64,000 nt of DNA from Dysgonomonas hofstadii (GTDB lineage: Bacteria; Bacteroidota; Bacteroidia; Bacteroidales; Dysgonomonadaceae), in assembly GCF_014196915.1 (NCBI RefSeq), contig NZ_JACIEP010000003.1, positions 310,001 through 374,000 on the forward strand, read 5' to 3'. This document shows positions 27,727-37,900 of the stretch, piece after piece. The notes under the pieces are model-generated. The model made no database searches and was not told the DNA's origin. It saw only the letters and a list, made by a program, of their open reading frames with translations. Each line of letters starts with the position of its first letter. The first letter of the stretch is position 1. Position numbers and translations under genes: made by a program.

Positions 27727-28062
27727 TTTAATCGTTCTATTTTACTAACGCGCCTGCCGGATTGGGTGTCCGCACTGCGGAATGTATGCCGGAGTCGCAA
27801 TGCGACGACGAGTGTTACCCTACCTTGTCTGGCGTCAGCCCGGTGGCATTAGTCCGCAGTGCGGGCACCCGTCAGGTGAAAGGGGCGTGAAACCAAATAC
27901 TGTCTGAGCCGCAGGCGAGTTTATTTGGTTTAGCCCGTGAACCTGTAACGGATCGCACGAAGGATGAGCCACCAAAGCATTTTTGCATCCTTTTTTTGCT
28001 TAGGAAAAAAGGATGGCAAGCAATCTTTGATTGTGCGCAGTATAAAATAGAACTATTAAAAG
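27727..28062 (+). mobile_element. MITE-like non-coding element, copy 1
   Basis: The 525-base gap between the HTCS and the NfeD-like gene holds a roughly 335-base GC-richer element with imperfect terminal inverted repeats (GTTCTATTTTA near 27734 and, inverted, TAAAATAGAAC at 28042-28052). Inside is a long stem made by CCGCACTGCGG (27770-27780 region) and its inverse near 27854-27864. Much of it matches copy 2 at 33404-33733 in inverse orientation (for example the segment with GGGGCGTGAAACC and the AATACTGTCTGAGCC segment). No open frame of interest is seen, so it would be non-autonomous. Confidence 0.65.
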
Positions 28063-28119
28063 TTACGACTGATTCACATTATTAAATAAAAATCTTTATA
28101 TACCCATATCTTTTTGATA

Positions 28120-28149
28120 TTGTATATCTCAAAAAAAATCTTATTTTTG
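28120..28149 (+). promoter_or_regulatory. Promoter of the NfeD/flotillin operon
   Basis: TTG at 28120-28122, a 19-base spacer, and TATTTTTG at 28142-28149 fit the Bacteroidetes -33/-7 layout. Transcription would begin about 38 bases before the ATG at 28193. Confidence 0.55.
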
Positions 28150-28192
28150 TATTAGTCTAAAAACAAACTATAACTTTAATAAAAATACAACT

Positions 28193-28768
28193 ATGAAAGA
28201 ATTCTTCAGCAGCATGGATGGGATGCAACAGTTTTATTTTTATATAGCCATCGGCACAAGTATAATATTCATTATACAGACTATAATGACTTTTGTCGGA
28301 GCAGATGCCGATTCGGGTGTAGATGCTGATTTTGATGGAAATCTGGACGGTGTGGAAACACCTTTCCAGTTGTTTTCCCTGAGAAATCTGGTCAACTTCC
28401 TGCTAGGCTTCGGATGGACAGGAGTAGCTTTTTATAATACAATAAGCAGCAAGGTCCTTTTAGGTATACTGGCCTTTGTTGTAGGGCTCATTTTTATAGC
28501 TGTCTTTTTCGTATTGATGAAAGCCCTGATGAAACTCGCTGAAGATAACACCTTTAAATTGGAAGATACAGTTGGAAAAACTGCCGATGTATACATGACT
28601 ATCCCCCCTGCGAGATCGGGAAAAGGGAAAATATTTATAAGCGTGCGTGGAACAACACATGAACTATCGGCGATTACCCCAAGTGAGGAAGCTATAAAAA
28701 ACGGAGCTTTGGTCAAAGTTTTAAGTTTAGAGGGCGATATACTGGTTGTGGAACCTTTGATGAAATAA
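28193..28768 (+). CDS. NfeD-like membrane protein with C-terminal OB-fold
   Basis: The 191-aa product has an N-terminal helix (about 13-36), an Asp/Gly-rich loop (DADSGVDADFDGN), two further helices (about 65-112) and a soluble beta-rich C-terminus (about 120-190, DTVGKTADVYMTIPP to GDILVVEPL) matching the NfeD/YuaF-type OB-fold. Family knowledge: these proteins are encoded with flotillins and help organise membrane microdomains. The flotillin gene follows 34 bases later in the same orientation, which supports this assignment. The acidic loop could bind a divalent cation; that is speculation. Confidence 0.85.
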   Translation: MKEFFSSMDGMQQFYFYIAIGTSIIFIIQTIMTFVGADADSGVDADFDGNLDGVETPFQLFSLRNLVNFLLGFGWTGVAFYNTISSKVLLGILAFVVGLIFIAVFFVLMKALMKLAEDNTFKLEDTVGKTADVYMTIPPARSGKGKIFISVRGTTHELSAITPSEEAIKNGALVKVLSLEGDILVVEPLMK

Positions 28769-28802
28769 CAGATTATTATAAACTAACTTTAATATTGAAC
28801 GT

Positions 28803-30428
28803 ATGATTGATGGAATATTTGATGGAGGAATAGGCATACTTATCGTAGTGGCGGTTGTTGTCTTTTTTGTCCTCTTGTTGGCCATGGTGTCAAGGTACAA
28901 GCGTTGCCCTTCAGACAAAATACTGGTAGTATATGGAAGAACAGGCGGGGCTTCGGCCAAATGTATTCACGGAGGTGGGGCTTTTATATGGCCAGTGGTA
29001 CAGGATTTTGCATATCTCGATCTGAAACCGATATCGATAGAAGCAAACCTGACCAGCGCACTGAGTAAACAGAACATTCGTGTGGATGTACCGTGCCGGT
29101 TTACGATCGCCATTTCTACCGAAAAGGAAAATATGAATAATGCGGCTGAAAGGCTTCTGGGGCTGACGACAGCACAAATAAAGGAAGTAGCCAATGATAT
29201 CCTGTTCGGACAGTTACGTCTGGTTATCGCAACCATGATGATCGAGGAAATCAACTCCGATCGAGATAAATTCCTGGACAATATTGCTAAAAACGTTGAT
29301 ACGGAACTCCGTAAGATCGGACTGAAACTGATTAACGTAAACGTTACCGATATTAACGACGAATCGGGATATATCGAAGCTCTGGGTAAAGAAGCAGCAG
29401 CTAAAGCTATCAATGAAGCTAAAGTAAGTGTGGCTGAGCAGGAAAAGATGGGAGAAACAGGTAAGGCTATTGCCGACAGGCAACGTGACGTACAGATAGC
29501 CGAAACCCACAGAGACAGAGACGTTTCTATTGCCATTGCCCAGAAAGACAAAGAAGTAAGTATTGCCGGAGCATTCAGGGACGAATCGATCGGTAAGGCT
29601 GAAGCAGACAGGGATACCCGTGTGAAAACGGCCGAAGCCAATGCCATAGCTGTGAAAGGTGAAAATACAGCTAAGATAGAGATAGCAGGTTCGGATGCTT
29701 TGCGTCGTGAAAAAGAAGCAGAAGCTGCCCGTCTAGCTGTAGCTGCAGAAAAAGTACAACAGGCAAAAGCTTTGGAAGAAGCTTATCAGGCCGAACAGAA
29801 AGCTGAAATGGCACGTTCGGAAAGAGAACGTTCTACCCAGATTGCCAATGTGGTAGTTCCTGCCGAAATAGAAAAACAAAAAGTGATTATAGAAGCACAG
29901 GCCGTAGCTGAAAGAATGCGTGAGCAAGCCAGAGGAGAAGCCGACGCCATATTCGCCAAGATGGATGCGGAAGCCCGCGGGTTATTCGAAATATTATCTA
30001 AACAGGCCGAAGGTTATAAAGGCGTGGTGGGCGCAGCAGGTGGAGATCCTGTGGCTGCATACCAGTTATTGCTGATCGAGAAATTACCTGAACTGGTTAA
30101 AACGCAGGTTGAAGCCATTAAGAACCTTAAGATTGACAAAATCACTGTTTGGGATTCTCCGGGTAATAATACGAATGGCAATACCACAACAGCAAACTTT
30201 GTTTCGGGTCTGATGAAATCTGTTCCTCCGTTGAACGATCTGTTTAATATGGCTGGAATGAGCCTTCCTTCATATTTAAAAGGTGATGCCGAGAATGCCG
30301 GTGTAACTATTCCTTTAGCTCCGAAAGAAGAGGTAAAAGAAGAAGACACAACTGTAGAAGAAGTGAAAGCTGAGCCTGTACAGGAGGTAAAAAGTGAAGA
30401 AAAGAAAAGGCCGGGTAAAGGAAAATAA
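28803..30428 (+). CDS. Flotillin family protein (FloT/YqiK-like)
   Basis: The 541-aa product has one N-terminal helix (about 8-28), an SPFH/band-7 domain (about 35-215, with ANLTSALSKQNIRVDVPCRF and GYIEALGKEAAAKAINEA), a long Ala/Glu-rich coiled coil (about 215-395, repeats such as RDVSIAIAQKDKEVSIA), and a C-terminal region ending in an acidic, Lys-rich low-complexity tail. It forms oligomeric scaffolds on the inner membrane that cluster proteins. It is the second gene of the operon with the NfeD-like partner and is followed by a strong terminator. Two large antisense frames over it are shadows of its repetitive codon use. Confidence 0.95.
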   Translation: MIDGIFDGGIGILIVVAVVVFFVLLLAMVSRYKRCPSDKILVVYGRTGGASAKCIHGGGAFIWPVVQDFAYLDLKPISIEANLTSALSKQNIRVDVPCRFTIAISTEKENMNNAAERLLGLTTAQIKEVANDILFGQLRLVIATMMIEEINSDRDKFLDNIAKNVDTELRKIGLKLINVNVTDINDESGYIEALGKEAAAKAINEAKVSVAEQEKMGETGKAIADRQRDVQIAETHRDRDVSIAIAQKDKEVSIAGAFRDESIGKAEADRDTRVKTAEANAIAVKGENTAKIEIAGSDALRREKEAEAARLAVAAEKVQQAKALEEAYQAEQKAEMARSERERSTQIANVVVPAEIEKQKVIIEAQAVAERMREQARGEADAIFAKMDAEARGLFEILSKQAEGYKGVVGAAGGDPVAAYQLLLIEKLPELVKTQVEAIKNLKIDKITVWDSPGNNTNGNTTTANFVSGLMKSVPPLNDLFNMAGMSLPSYLKGDAENAGVTIPLAPKEEVKEEDTTVEEVKAEPVQEVKSEEKKRPGKGK

Positions 30429-30453
30429 GAATTTTATACGGTATATAATAGAG

Positions 30454-30484
30454 AAAAGACAGGTTTACAGCCTGTCTTTTTTAT
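30454..30484. terminator. Bidirectional terminator between flotillin and the Pr6Pr gene
   Basis: AAAAGACAGG (30454-30463) pairs perfectly with CCTGTCTTTT (30471-30480), followed by more T on the plus strand. The right arm and loop include the last codons and stop of the convergent gene. Confidence 0.85.
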
Positions 30485-31133
30485 TTCGTGTGACAATCAA
30501 TGAATCAATACCTAAAAGCAGATATCCGATCAATATAAATACAATGACAATTCCCGCAATATTCAGCATAACGGAAGATATCGGTTGAATGGTGAAATCG
30601 ATAAACGGATAAGGATACGGGCTGGTTGTTGTCCCGATATTACCAAATAAAGGAGCCCTCAATAAAATATACACAAAGTATGTCAAAGGTATTATCAACC
30701 ATACGAGAGGAGCAGACGATTTCAGATAACTTCTGTTTCTGTCGAATATAAAAAAGTCGATGATAGTCATTACGGGAACTATATAATGTACAACATAATT
30801 GCTTACTTTATGCAGGTTAATACCTGCGGGGCCACCTCCCCATACTGGATACAGCAGGAAATGATAAATCAGAAAAGTAAGTATAATACACATTGTCACA
30901 CAATACTTAGTCAAGGGTGATTCTATAAACCGGACGAATTTTCCGCTTTCCGCCTGAACAGTATTAAAATAAAGCCTGATTGAAAAATAAACAACACAAA
31001 GGATATTACTCAACACCGTATAATAACTAAGAGTCCATAACTGCATCCTATCATAGAAAAAGCCTAACTGAATAAGAATTCCGAAAGTACCTGCAAGTAT
31101 GTATAATATTCTGTATATGTTTTTTACCGACAT
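30465..31133 (-). CDS. Pr6Pr family multi-pass membrane protein
   Basis: From the ATG at 31133 the product is 222 aa with about six hydrophobic helices. The GTFGILIQLGFFYDR, YTVLSNILCVVYF and HYIVPVMTIIDFFIFDR segments and the Tyr-Pro-Tyr-Pro-Phe-Ile-Asp near the C-terminus match the Pr6Pr (FAR-17a/AIG1-like) family of unknown function. The open frame extends 8 residues upstream to 31157, but the shorter start keeps a normal membrane-protein N-terminus. It stands alone, convergent with flotillin and divergent from yebC. Confidence 0.8.
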   Translation of the reverse strand: MSVKNIYRILYILAGTFGILIQLGFFYDRMQLWTLSYYTVLSNILCVVYFSIRLYFNTVQAESGKFVRFIESPLTKYCVTMCIILTFLIYHFLLYPVWGGGPAGINLHKVSNYVVHYIVPVMTIIDFFIFDRNRSYLKSSAPLVWLIIPLTYFVYILLRAPLFGNIGTTTSPYPYPFIDFTIQPISSVMLNIAGIVIVFILIGYLLLGIDSLIVTRNKKDRL

Positions 31134-31253
31134 ATTAATTTCATATGATTGAAACAAAGTTAGAAATTAACATCCGGCCATGGAAATGAATTATAATATA
31201 TATGCTATTTGAAATTCTTCATTCTTAATTTTTCATTCTTCACTTACTTTTTA

Positions 31254-31261
31254 TACTTTTG
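31254..31261 (+). promoter_or_regulatory. Probable -7 element of yebC
   Basis: TACTTTTG matches TAnnTTTG, 40 bases before the YebC ATG. A clear -33 box is not seen. The bases just before it (31208-31248) are an AT-rich ATTCTTCATTCTTAATT-type repeat also seen near 45267-45366. Confidence 0.4.
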
Positions 31262-31300
31262 CGTATCAAAATAATAACCGATTAAGAAATACATATATTT

Positions 31301-32029
31301 ATGGGAAGAGCGTTCGAATACCGCAAAGCAACCAAACTGAAACGCTGGGGTAATATGGCCCGTGTGTTTACCAAGCTGGGAAGACAAATTACGATAGCAG
31401 CCAAGGATGGCGGGCCTGAACCGGATACCAATCCGCGCCTGCGTGTGCTGATGCAGCAGGCGAAAAAGGAAAATATGCCGAAAGAGAATGTGGAACGTGC
31501 TATAAAGAAAGCCACATCGAAAGACGAAGCCGATTATAAGGAAGTAAACTATGAAGGATACGGCCCTTTCGGAATCGCGATTTTTGTAGAAACGGCAACC
31601 GATAACCCTACCCGTACTGTAGCGAATGTGCGTAGTTATTTTAACAAGTTCGGGGGGTCTCTTGGAACATCGGGAAGCCTTGAATTCCTTTTCGATCATA
31701 AATGTGTATTTAAAATTTCAGCTAAAGAAGGTGTGTCACTGGAAGATCTCGAATTGGAGCTGATTGACTACGGTGTGGATGAAGTAGAACAGGATGAAGA
31801 CGATATTATCCTTTATGGCGAATTCAAATCATATTCGGATATACAGAAATACCTGGAGGAAAATGGGTTTGAAATCCATAGCGCAGAATTTGAGCGCATA
31901 CCAAACGATCTGAAGGAATTAACTAAAGAACAGCAGGAACAGTTGCAAAAACTTCTTGATAAGTTTGAGGATGACGATGATGTGCAAAACGTTTTCCACA
32001 ACATGAAAGAAGATATAGAGGAAGAATAA
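31301..32029 (+). CDS. yebC: YebC/PmpR family translation/transcription factor
   Basis: The 242-aa product aligns along the full family length: MGRAFEYRKATKLKRWGNMA at the N-terminus (mostly basic), NPRLRVLMQQAKKENMPKENVERAIKKA (about 46-73), and the GYGPFGIAIFVETATDNPTRT segment (about 87-107), then the acidic C-terminal domain. Family knowledge: YebC-type proteins act either as DNA-binding regulators or help ribosomes at difficult proline stretches. The cytoplasmic, single-gene setting with its own promoter and terminator is usual. The C-terminal tail is strongly acidic. Confidence 0.95.
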   Translation: MGRAFEYRKATKLKRWGNMARVFTKLGRQITIAAKDGGPEPDTNPRLRVLMQQAKKENMPKENVERAIKKATSKDEADYKEVNYEGYGPFGIAIFVETATDNPTRTVANVRSYFNKFGGSLGTSGSLEFLFDHKCVFKISAKEGVSLEDLELELIDYGVDEVEQDEDDIILYGEFKSYSDIQKYLEENGFEIHSAEFERIPNDLKELTKEQQEQLQKLLDKFEDDDDVQNVFHNMKEDIEEE

Positions 32030-32057
32030 GCCCCGGAAATATCATAATATCCAAGAA

Positions 32058-32090
32058 ACTGCAAGACAAACCCATGCCTTGCAGTTTTTT
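32058..32090 (+). terminator. Intrinsic terminator of yebC
   Basis: AACTGCAAG (32058-32066) pairs with CTTGCAGTT (32078-32086), followed by a T run. It is 28 bases past the stop. Confidence 0.85.
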
Positions 32091-32127
32091 TATTACATTT
32101 GCTTTTGCTGCCATAAAAAACAAGCTT

Positions 32128-33384
32128 ATGAACAGATATACATTGATTATCATACTTATTCTTATCTGCAATGCTCTTGCAGCCCAACCTTACAGGACTC
32201 AGGCTATATCGGAGGAAATACATACCATTCAGGTGAACATAAACGGCAATCCGGCTATAAATCCTGTAATCAACCTGAACAGCAGCGATTATATCCACAT
32301 AAGCTTCGATCGCCTGTCAGACGATTCTTTCAACCGCCTGAGATACCGGATACGCCATTGCGATGCTTACTGGAATCCAAGCACTTCAATCTCCGATATT
32401 GATTATCTCAATGGATTTAATGACAATCTGATAGATGATTACGATACTTCGGTAAACACCAGCGTAGACTATACACACTTCAGTCTGGCCATACCTAACA
32501 GGGATGCCGCGGTCAAGCTATCGGGAAACTATGTTGTAGAAATATACGAAGAAGGCAGGCCGGATGATGTATTGCTTACCGCATGCTTCTCTGTGGTCGA
32601 TACTGCTGTGAGTATCGGCGCAACCGTTTCTTCAAATACCGACATCGATTTTAACCGGCACCATCAGCAATTATCTTTTACTATTCATCATCAGGGGTTC
32701 AATATCCGTGATCCCCGGTCAGAATTATTTGTTTTTGCATTACAAAATAACAGGCTGGATACCGAGCGGTCGAAGATAATGCCTACATATATCAATCCCA
32801 ATAAAATTATATATGAACATAATAAGGAACTGATATTTGAAGCCGGGAACGAATACCGCCGTTTCGAGACATCCAGTTACCGCTACAACGGGATGAATGT
32901 GGCTCATGTGGAATATAACCGTCCGGGTTATACAATGGATATTGTTACCGATAAAGTGAGGGCAAACAGGTCATACAGTTACGACCAGGATCAGAATGGC
33001 AGGACTTTTATCCGTAGCAATGAAACTGATTACCCCGAAACGGAAGCCGATTACTTTACTACTAACTTCACTCTGGAAATGGATCGCCCTCTGGTTGAAG
33101 ATATATACATCAATGGCGATTTCACAAATAATACGTTTTCAGACAAATACAAACTAAAATATGATCAAGACAACAGGGTATATCACTTATCCCTGCTTCT
33201 GAAACAAGGTTTGTATAACTATCAGTACCTGACAAAGGAGGGACGGAATTTTTCGACCGGAAAGGTTGAAGGTAATTATTTTGAAGCTGAAAATGAATAT
33301 ACTGTATATGTTTATTACCGTCCTGCCGGACAGCGTTACGACAGCCTGATCGGCGTACAGAACATACGATCGAGAGATAAATAG
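32128..33384 (+). CDS. Type IX secretion system plug protein (DUF5103 family)
   Basis: I choose the ATG at 32128, since it gives a clean signal peptide (MNRYTLIIILILICNALAAQ); the longer frame from 32074 overlaps the yebC terminator. The mature protein of about 400 residues is beta-rich throughout. Segments such as LRYRIRHCDAYWNPS, LSDIDYLNGF and GLYNYQYL match the DUF5103 family, whose members plug the lateral opening of the SprA translocon in the T9SS. The presence of a cargo with a T9SS sorting domain at 58303-62655 shows that the pathway is used. Other T9SS genes are not in the window, as is common. Confidence 0.87.
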   Translation: MNRYTLIIILILICNALAAQPYRTQAISEEIHTIQVNINGNPAINPVINLNSSDYIHISFDRLSDDSFNRLRYRIRHCDAYWNPSTSISDIDYLNGFNDNLIDDYDTSVNTSVDYTHFSLAIPNRDAAVKLSGNYVVEIYEEGRPDDVLLTACFSVVDTAVSIGATVSSNTDIDFNRHHQQLSFTIHHQGFNIRDPRSELFVFALQNNRLDTERSKIMPTYINPNKIIYEHNKELIFEAGNEYRRFETSSYRYNGMNVAHVEYNRPGYTMDIVTDKVRANRSYSYDQDQNGRTFIRSNETDYPETEADYFTTNFTLEMDRPLVEDIYINGDFTNNTFSDKYKLKYDQDNRVYHLSLLLKQGLYNYQYLTKEGRNFSTGKVEGNYFEAENEYTVYVYYRPAGQRYDSLIGVQNIRSRDK

Positions 33385-33403
33385 AATTTAGTATATAATA
33401 TAG

Positions 33404-33733
33404 ATTAATCGTTCAATTTTATACTGCGCACAATCGAAGATTGCTTGTGTTTCTTTTGGCCAAAGCCGCAAAAGGAACAAAAAACGCTTTGGTAGCTCGT
33501 CCTTCGTGCTACCCGTTACAGGCTTACGGGCTAAATTAAATAAACTCGCCTTCGGCTCAAACAGTATTTGGTTTCACGCCCCTCTCGCCTGACGGGTGCC
33601 CCGCACTGCGGACTAATGCCACCGGGCGAAGCCGTGAGTGGCGCGAAGCGACAAAACTTGTAACCCATAACTATCCGAAGGGCGTAGAAATACGAAGGCG
33701 AGGCAAACTCGTAACTTTTAATTGAACAATTAA
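33404..33733 (-). mobile_element. MITE-like non-coding element, copy 2 (inverse of copy 1)
   Basis: The 380-base gap after the T9SS plug gene is almost wholly this element. Its ends carry TTAATCGTTCAATT (33405-33418) and, inverted, AATTGAACAATTAA (33720-33733). Bases 33411-33450 match the inverse of copy 1 around 28013-28051 closely (ATACTGCGCACAATC common), and 33515-33600 match the inverse of 27860-27950. The part from about 33630 onwards is diverged. No transposase frame is present. Confidence 0.65.
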
Positions 33734-33764
33734 ATTCAACTATCGGCCGGAATAAATAATTTCA

Positions 33765-34940
33765 TTATGCTTTCTCGCAGATAATCAGCACTTTCCTTTC
33801 ATCAAAAAGCGTTGTGGCAAATATATATACTTCCCCTCCCTCTTTCAGTCCTGTTTTCTTTCGGATTTCCTGTACCGAAAGCGGAAAATTGCGAACAGTA
33901 ATATTTGCCTGTTTTAATCCTGACAGGTGCTCTTTTATATCTTTTTTATTCAGCGAACAAACTGTCTTTACAATAAATTTACGACCGGGAAAATCGTTCT
34001 GTAATACGTCCGAAGTATAAAGATGGCTACTTGGGTGCAGTTTCTCCAAAGAAAAAGAATTAGCTATGCTTTTATATGCCCCGCCTTTCATTATAGAGGC
34101 GTTAGCTTCGTAAAGATATGCATATATCTGAGTTGAGTAACTCACCGATGCGCTGTTCTCATCTTCTTTCTGAAAAGTATATTCTTCTGTATTGTCTTTC
34201 AGAATATTGACACAATGATAAGTCGCTTGTCCTGCATCTTTTTGTTTCATGAATAACAACTCCTTCACTTCATTATTCACCGCTACTATATGCACATCCG
34301 AAATATTCCTCAACGAATTCAAAGCCAGTGAAATATCGAGCATAGGCGACAGTTTTATCATCGCCATTCCGCTTTTTTTTTCAAGCAGGTCTTCTATATC
34401 AAGAATATTAGGAGTACAATCTTCTATCCTTACAGTTTTCTTTCCGGTGTCATCCCTGCGTGCCGGATCAATATAGATAAGATCGACAGGCTGCATTACC
34501 GATAAGTAGTTTACCCCGTCTGCGTTGATCGCTGTAATATTATCAAGGCCTAATATATTGAAATTATGAGTTGCTATTTCGGCTAACTCTTCCTGTTGCT
34601 CGATGTATATGGCCTGTTCAAAATCAGCGGACAAGAAAGAAATATCCACTCCCATCCCGCCCGTAAGATCGGCCATTATATTACCTTTACACAAAGACCT
34701 TTTATATATAGCTGTCGCTTCAGATGAACTCTGTTCCAGCGATAAATGTCTGGGGTAAATAATATCTTCGGCTGCATACCACGAAGGTATTTTATCTTTA
34801 GCTATCCTACGACCTTTTATCTGACGGATAGCCGTTTCCATATCAATATCCGGATATTTTCCAGCCTGTAAAGCCAGCGAATGCACATCGTCCGTTTCAT
34901 GCTCTTTTACGAACTGTTTTAGCCCGGGCGACAACTTCAT
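33765..34940 (-). CDS. Class I SAM-dependent methyltransferase with THUMP-like domain
   Basis: The 391-aa product has an N-terminal helical part, a Rossmann methyltransferase core (about 85-250) with MADLTGGMGVDIS as motif I, YIEQQEELAEIA as motif II, and DLIYIDPARRD as the catalytic loop (a DPxR rather than NPPY form), and a C-terminal THUMP-like/ferredoxin-type RNA-binding region. It is probably an RNA methyltransferase of the PG_1098-like group. The substrate is not known. Its ATG overlaps the last bases of tamB by 4 (34937-34940), so the two are translationally coupled. Confidence 0.85.
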   Translation of the reverse strand: MKLSPGLKQFVKEHETDDVHSLALQAGKYPDIDMETAIRQIKGRRIAKDKIPSWYAAEDIIYPRHLSLEQSSSEATAIYKRSLCKGNIMADLTGGMGVDISFLSADFEQAIYIEQQEELAEIATHNFNILGLDNITAINADGVNYLSVMQPVDLIYIDPARRDDTGKKTVRIEDCTPNILDIEDLLEKKSGMAMIKLSPMLDISLALNSLRNISDVHIVAVNNEVKELLFMKQKDAGQATYHCVNILKDNTEEYTFQKEDENSASVSYSTQIYAYLYEANASIMKGGAYKSIANSFSLEKLHPSSHLYTSDVLQNDFPGRKFIVKTVCSLNKKDIKEHLSGLKQANITVRNFPLSVQEIRKKTGLKEGGEVYIFATTLFDERKVLIICEKA

Positions 34941-37900
34941 TTCTTCCTTAGTTTGATGAAGTGGCTTAAAGCACTTCCTTTTTTCGTAGAATCGGGAATT
35001 ACAGGAACAATTGTGTCTGACGGTTGTGTGTGCCTGCGCATAGGCCTGTATATACCGAACAGGTCTCTGAGGCTGTCGAAATCTTTTTTATAGACAATCC
35101 CTATACCTTGAGTCTGTATAGCTTTATCGGAACGTATGTAATAGTATTTTTCGTTATAATGGTTATAAGCCTTGATACGCCATGTACCTGCATTATTCAA
35201 CAGGTATTCGATATCCACATCGGTAATCATGGCCTCTTTGTTCATATTCACATCGTTGCGGTAACCAAAGTTCCCGTTTATGATCAATCTGTCGTCCAGC
35301 AATTGGCTCGAAAGAATAAGCTCGGCTTCGGTATAAGTCATTTCCGTATCGCTGTACCGTATATTTGTACCAAGCTGCCATCTGTCGTCTATCTGTCCCA
35401 CAATCTTAGTCAACTGATTGGACAGCGTAGCAGAAGCTACTGCTGCGAAATCGGATGTCGGATTGTCGACATTCGCTCCATGTGGCGCCCTGAATTTAGA
35501 AAGGATAAGCAGATAGGCAACCTGCTTGTTTATTTCATCTTCGGTGTTTATAATACTTTTCACCTGACGCTCCACTTCCGCATCGGTAGACGGAAAAGTA
35601 ATATCGAGCCCGACAGTCGGACGACGTAAAGCCCCTGTAAGATTAAGCACACAATTGACTGGAATAGTACTTTGCCCTGTAGATTCAGCCAGATTTTTAT
35701 CCAGGTCGTTCAGACTGGCATTTACTTTATAGATCGCATTCACATTGAGTACCGCCTGAAAAGGATCTCCGTCGAAGCGCACTGTACTTCCCTCCTGAAT
35801 GGAAAACCGCCTTTCCATGAGACGCTGGAATGTAAAGTTATAACTTCCCCTGTTGATATGATACGTACCCGACAGACGTGGCGAAGACTTGGTATTCCAC
35901 TGGAATTGCATGGCTCCGCTACCCGATCCTCTCAGTATATCGCCACCTACGGGGTCCATCACAAGCTCTACTGTAGCATCGGGAGTAGCATCGATATAGA
36001 AGTTCATATTGATTTCCATATCCGAGCTGGTTTTGATTGGTGCCAGTTGCATCGCCGTCTGTTCTGTATTTAGAGAATCCGGTTGATTTTTAGACTTATA
36101 AGTAATAAACGAATACTCACTCACCTCTTCTTCCATAAAGTTCATACGCACAAGTGTATTCTCCTCGGTACGCATGCGGATATCCACATCAACGACCTCT
36201 TCGTCTCCACTTATCGTACCATTACCGCTGGCAAACACTTTCCCATAGAATAAAGGATTCTGTAACTGCGAAGCGTTGTACAACAAGAAATTACTGGCAG
36301 TGAGGTCTACCTGATACATGAAATTACTGAAATAATCGTGGCTTACTTTACCGCTGGCCTGGGCTTTATTGTTGTGCTCGTCCAGCAAGGTTATATCATT
36401 AAAATAAATCAGGTCTTTTTTCAGATAGACGGTATCGGTAAAAGAATAACGGGTATTAAGAAAATTTATCCCCATACTTCCGTCCTGGATAAAGGCTTTT
36501 CCTTCGATAGTAACATCCGAGAAATTCCCGTGCAGATGCACATTACCTGTACCACGGCCATGTATTCCCTGAAATATACTTTCAGCATATTTATTCAGAA
36601 ACCCGATATCTATACTGTCTGCATCGAAGTAGATAGATAAAGTCTGTTTCACCGGATCGAGTGTACCGTCCACCTTTGTCAGCTTGTTTTCTTTAGTTTT
36701 GATAAGCCCGTCCAGCATCACCATATTTTTTTCTTCGTCCAGCTCACTAAACAGATTCAGATTTCCAAGGTCCGTCCCGTTGAATTTAAAATTGGTGACT
36801 TCAAGCCTTGTGTTAGCGTAAGGCTTATTCTCAATAGTCGATACGAACAGGTTTCCTGTGGCTTCGCCACCGAACTGTAAAGCATCTATGGCCAGCGTTT
36901 CGAACACATATTGCAGGCTGATATTTTTTAGCTCGGCTTTGAGTATATCATTTGTATTCTTGGTCGAATACTTACCGTTTATCTTTACTTCCTGACTACC
37001 ATCATCGTTATATATCCTGAAATTATCAACAGCATACATGCCTTCCTGTATCTGAATATGCGATTTCTCGAGCCTCCAGTTTGCGTTATTTAATAACAAC
37101 TCGCTTGGCAGGGTAGTAATATCAATAGATAAAGGCCTGTTATCTTCACGGGAAAACAATGTGGCTATTGAAAAATCTCCTTTTGCTTTTTGCTTTCCGG
37201 TATTTACCAGCGAAATATTGGTCTCCAGCAGATTGTCTTTCAGATTTGAACGTATGGCTATATCATTCGAAACATTATTTTTTCCCATCACCATCAGGTT
37301 TATCCGGGCTTCAACTGCATCTTGCGGGTTTTTCAGAGATACATATCCCGATTTAACGTTCATCCCGGCAACCTTTACAGACGGTGTAAAAATCTCAACA
37401 TTAAACTTATCCTGCCTGTTATTGTAAAAACCCACTATCTTGGAAGGGCTGAATATTGTAACGGGTAAATTCAGTATATTGCTCAGGCTTTCTGTATTAT
37501 TTATCTGCAGATTAAAATCAAGTATATTATCTTTTTCTTCGGGTTTGATCTTATCTTTCGGTCTAATCAATGCTGGCAGGAACTCATGCAATGTCTGTTG
37601 TATACTGTTTATCATGGACGAAAACGAGTAACTTCCCTTAACCTCTCCGGTAAGAAGATCTGATGAGATCCTAAGGTTCCTGTCTTCCTGCGGCCCCGAG
37701 ACTTCGACAAGCAGGTTGTCCATCTGGAATAATTTATCTTCCCGGATAAAATCTATAGAGTCTATACTGATATATCCTATCGCGTTATCTATATCCTTTC
37801 CCGTGAAATCAGCATCTATGGCGAACGACAGATATGTATGCGGCATTTTACGTACCAAATTAAGATTATCTAACTGGGCATTTCGTACTGATGCTGTAAA

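Noticed and set aside
27727-28062. Structured non-coding RNA gene or riboswitch
   Set aside because: The presence of an inverted second copy 5 kb away with terminal repeats fits a mobile element better; no RNA family fold was recognised.
28967-29647. 226-aa antisense frame over the flotillin gene
   Set aside because: Ser/Leu/Ala-rich shadow of the coiled-coil codons.
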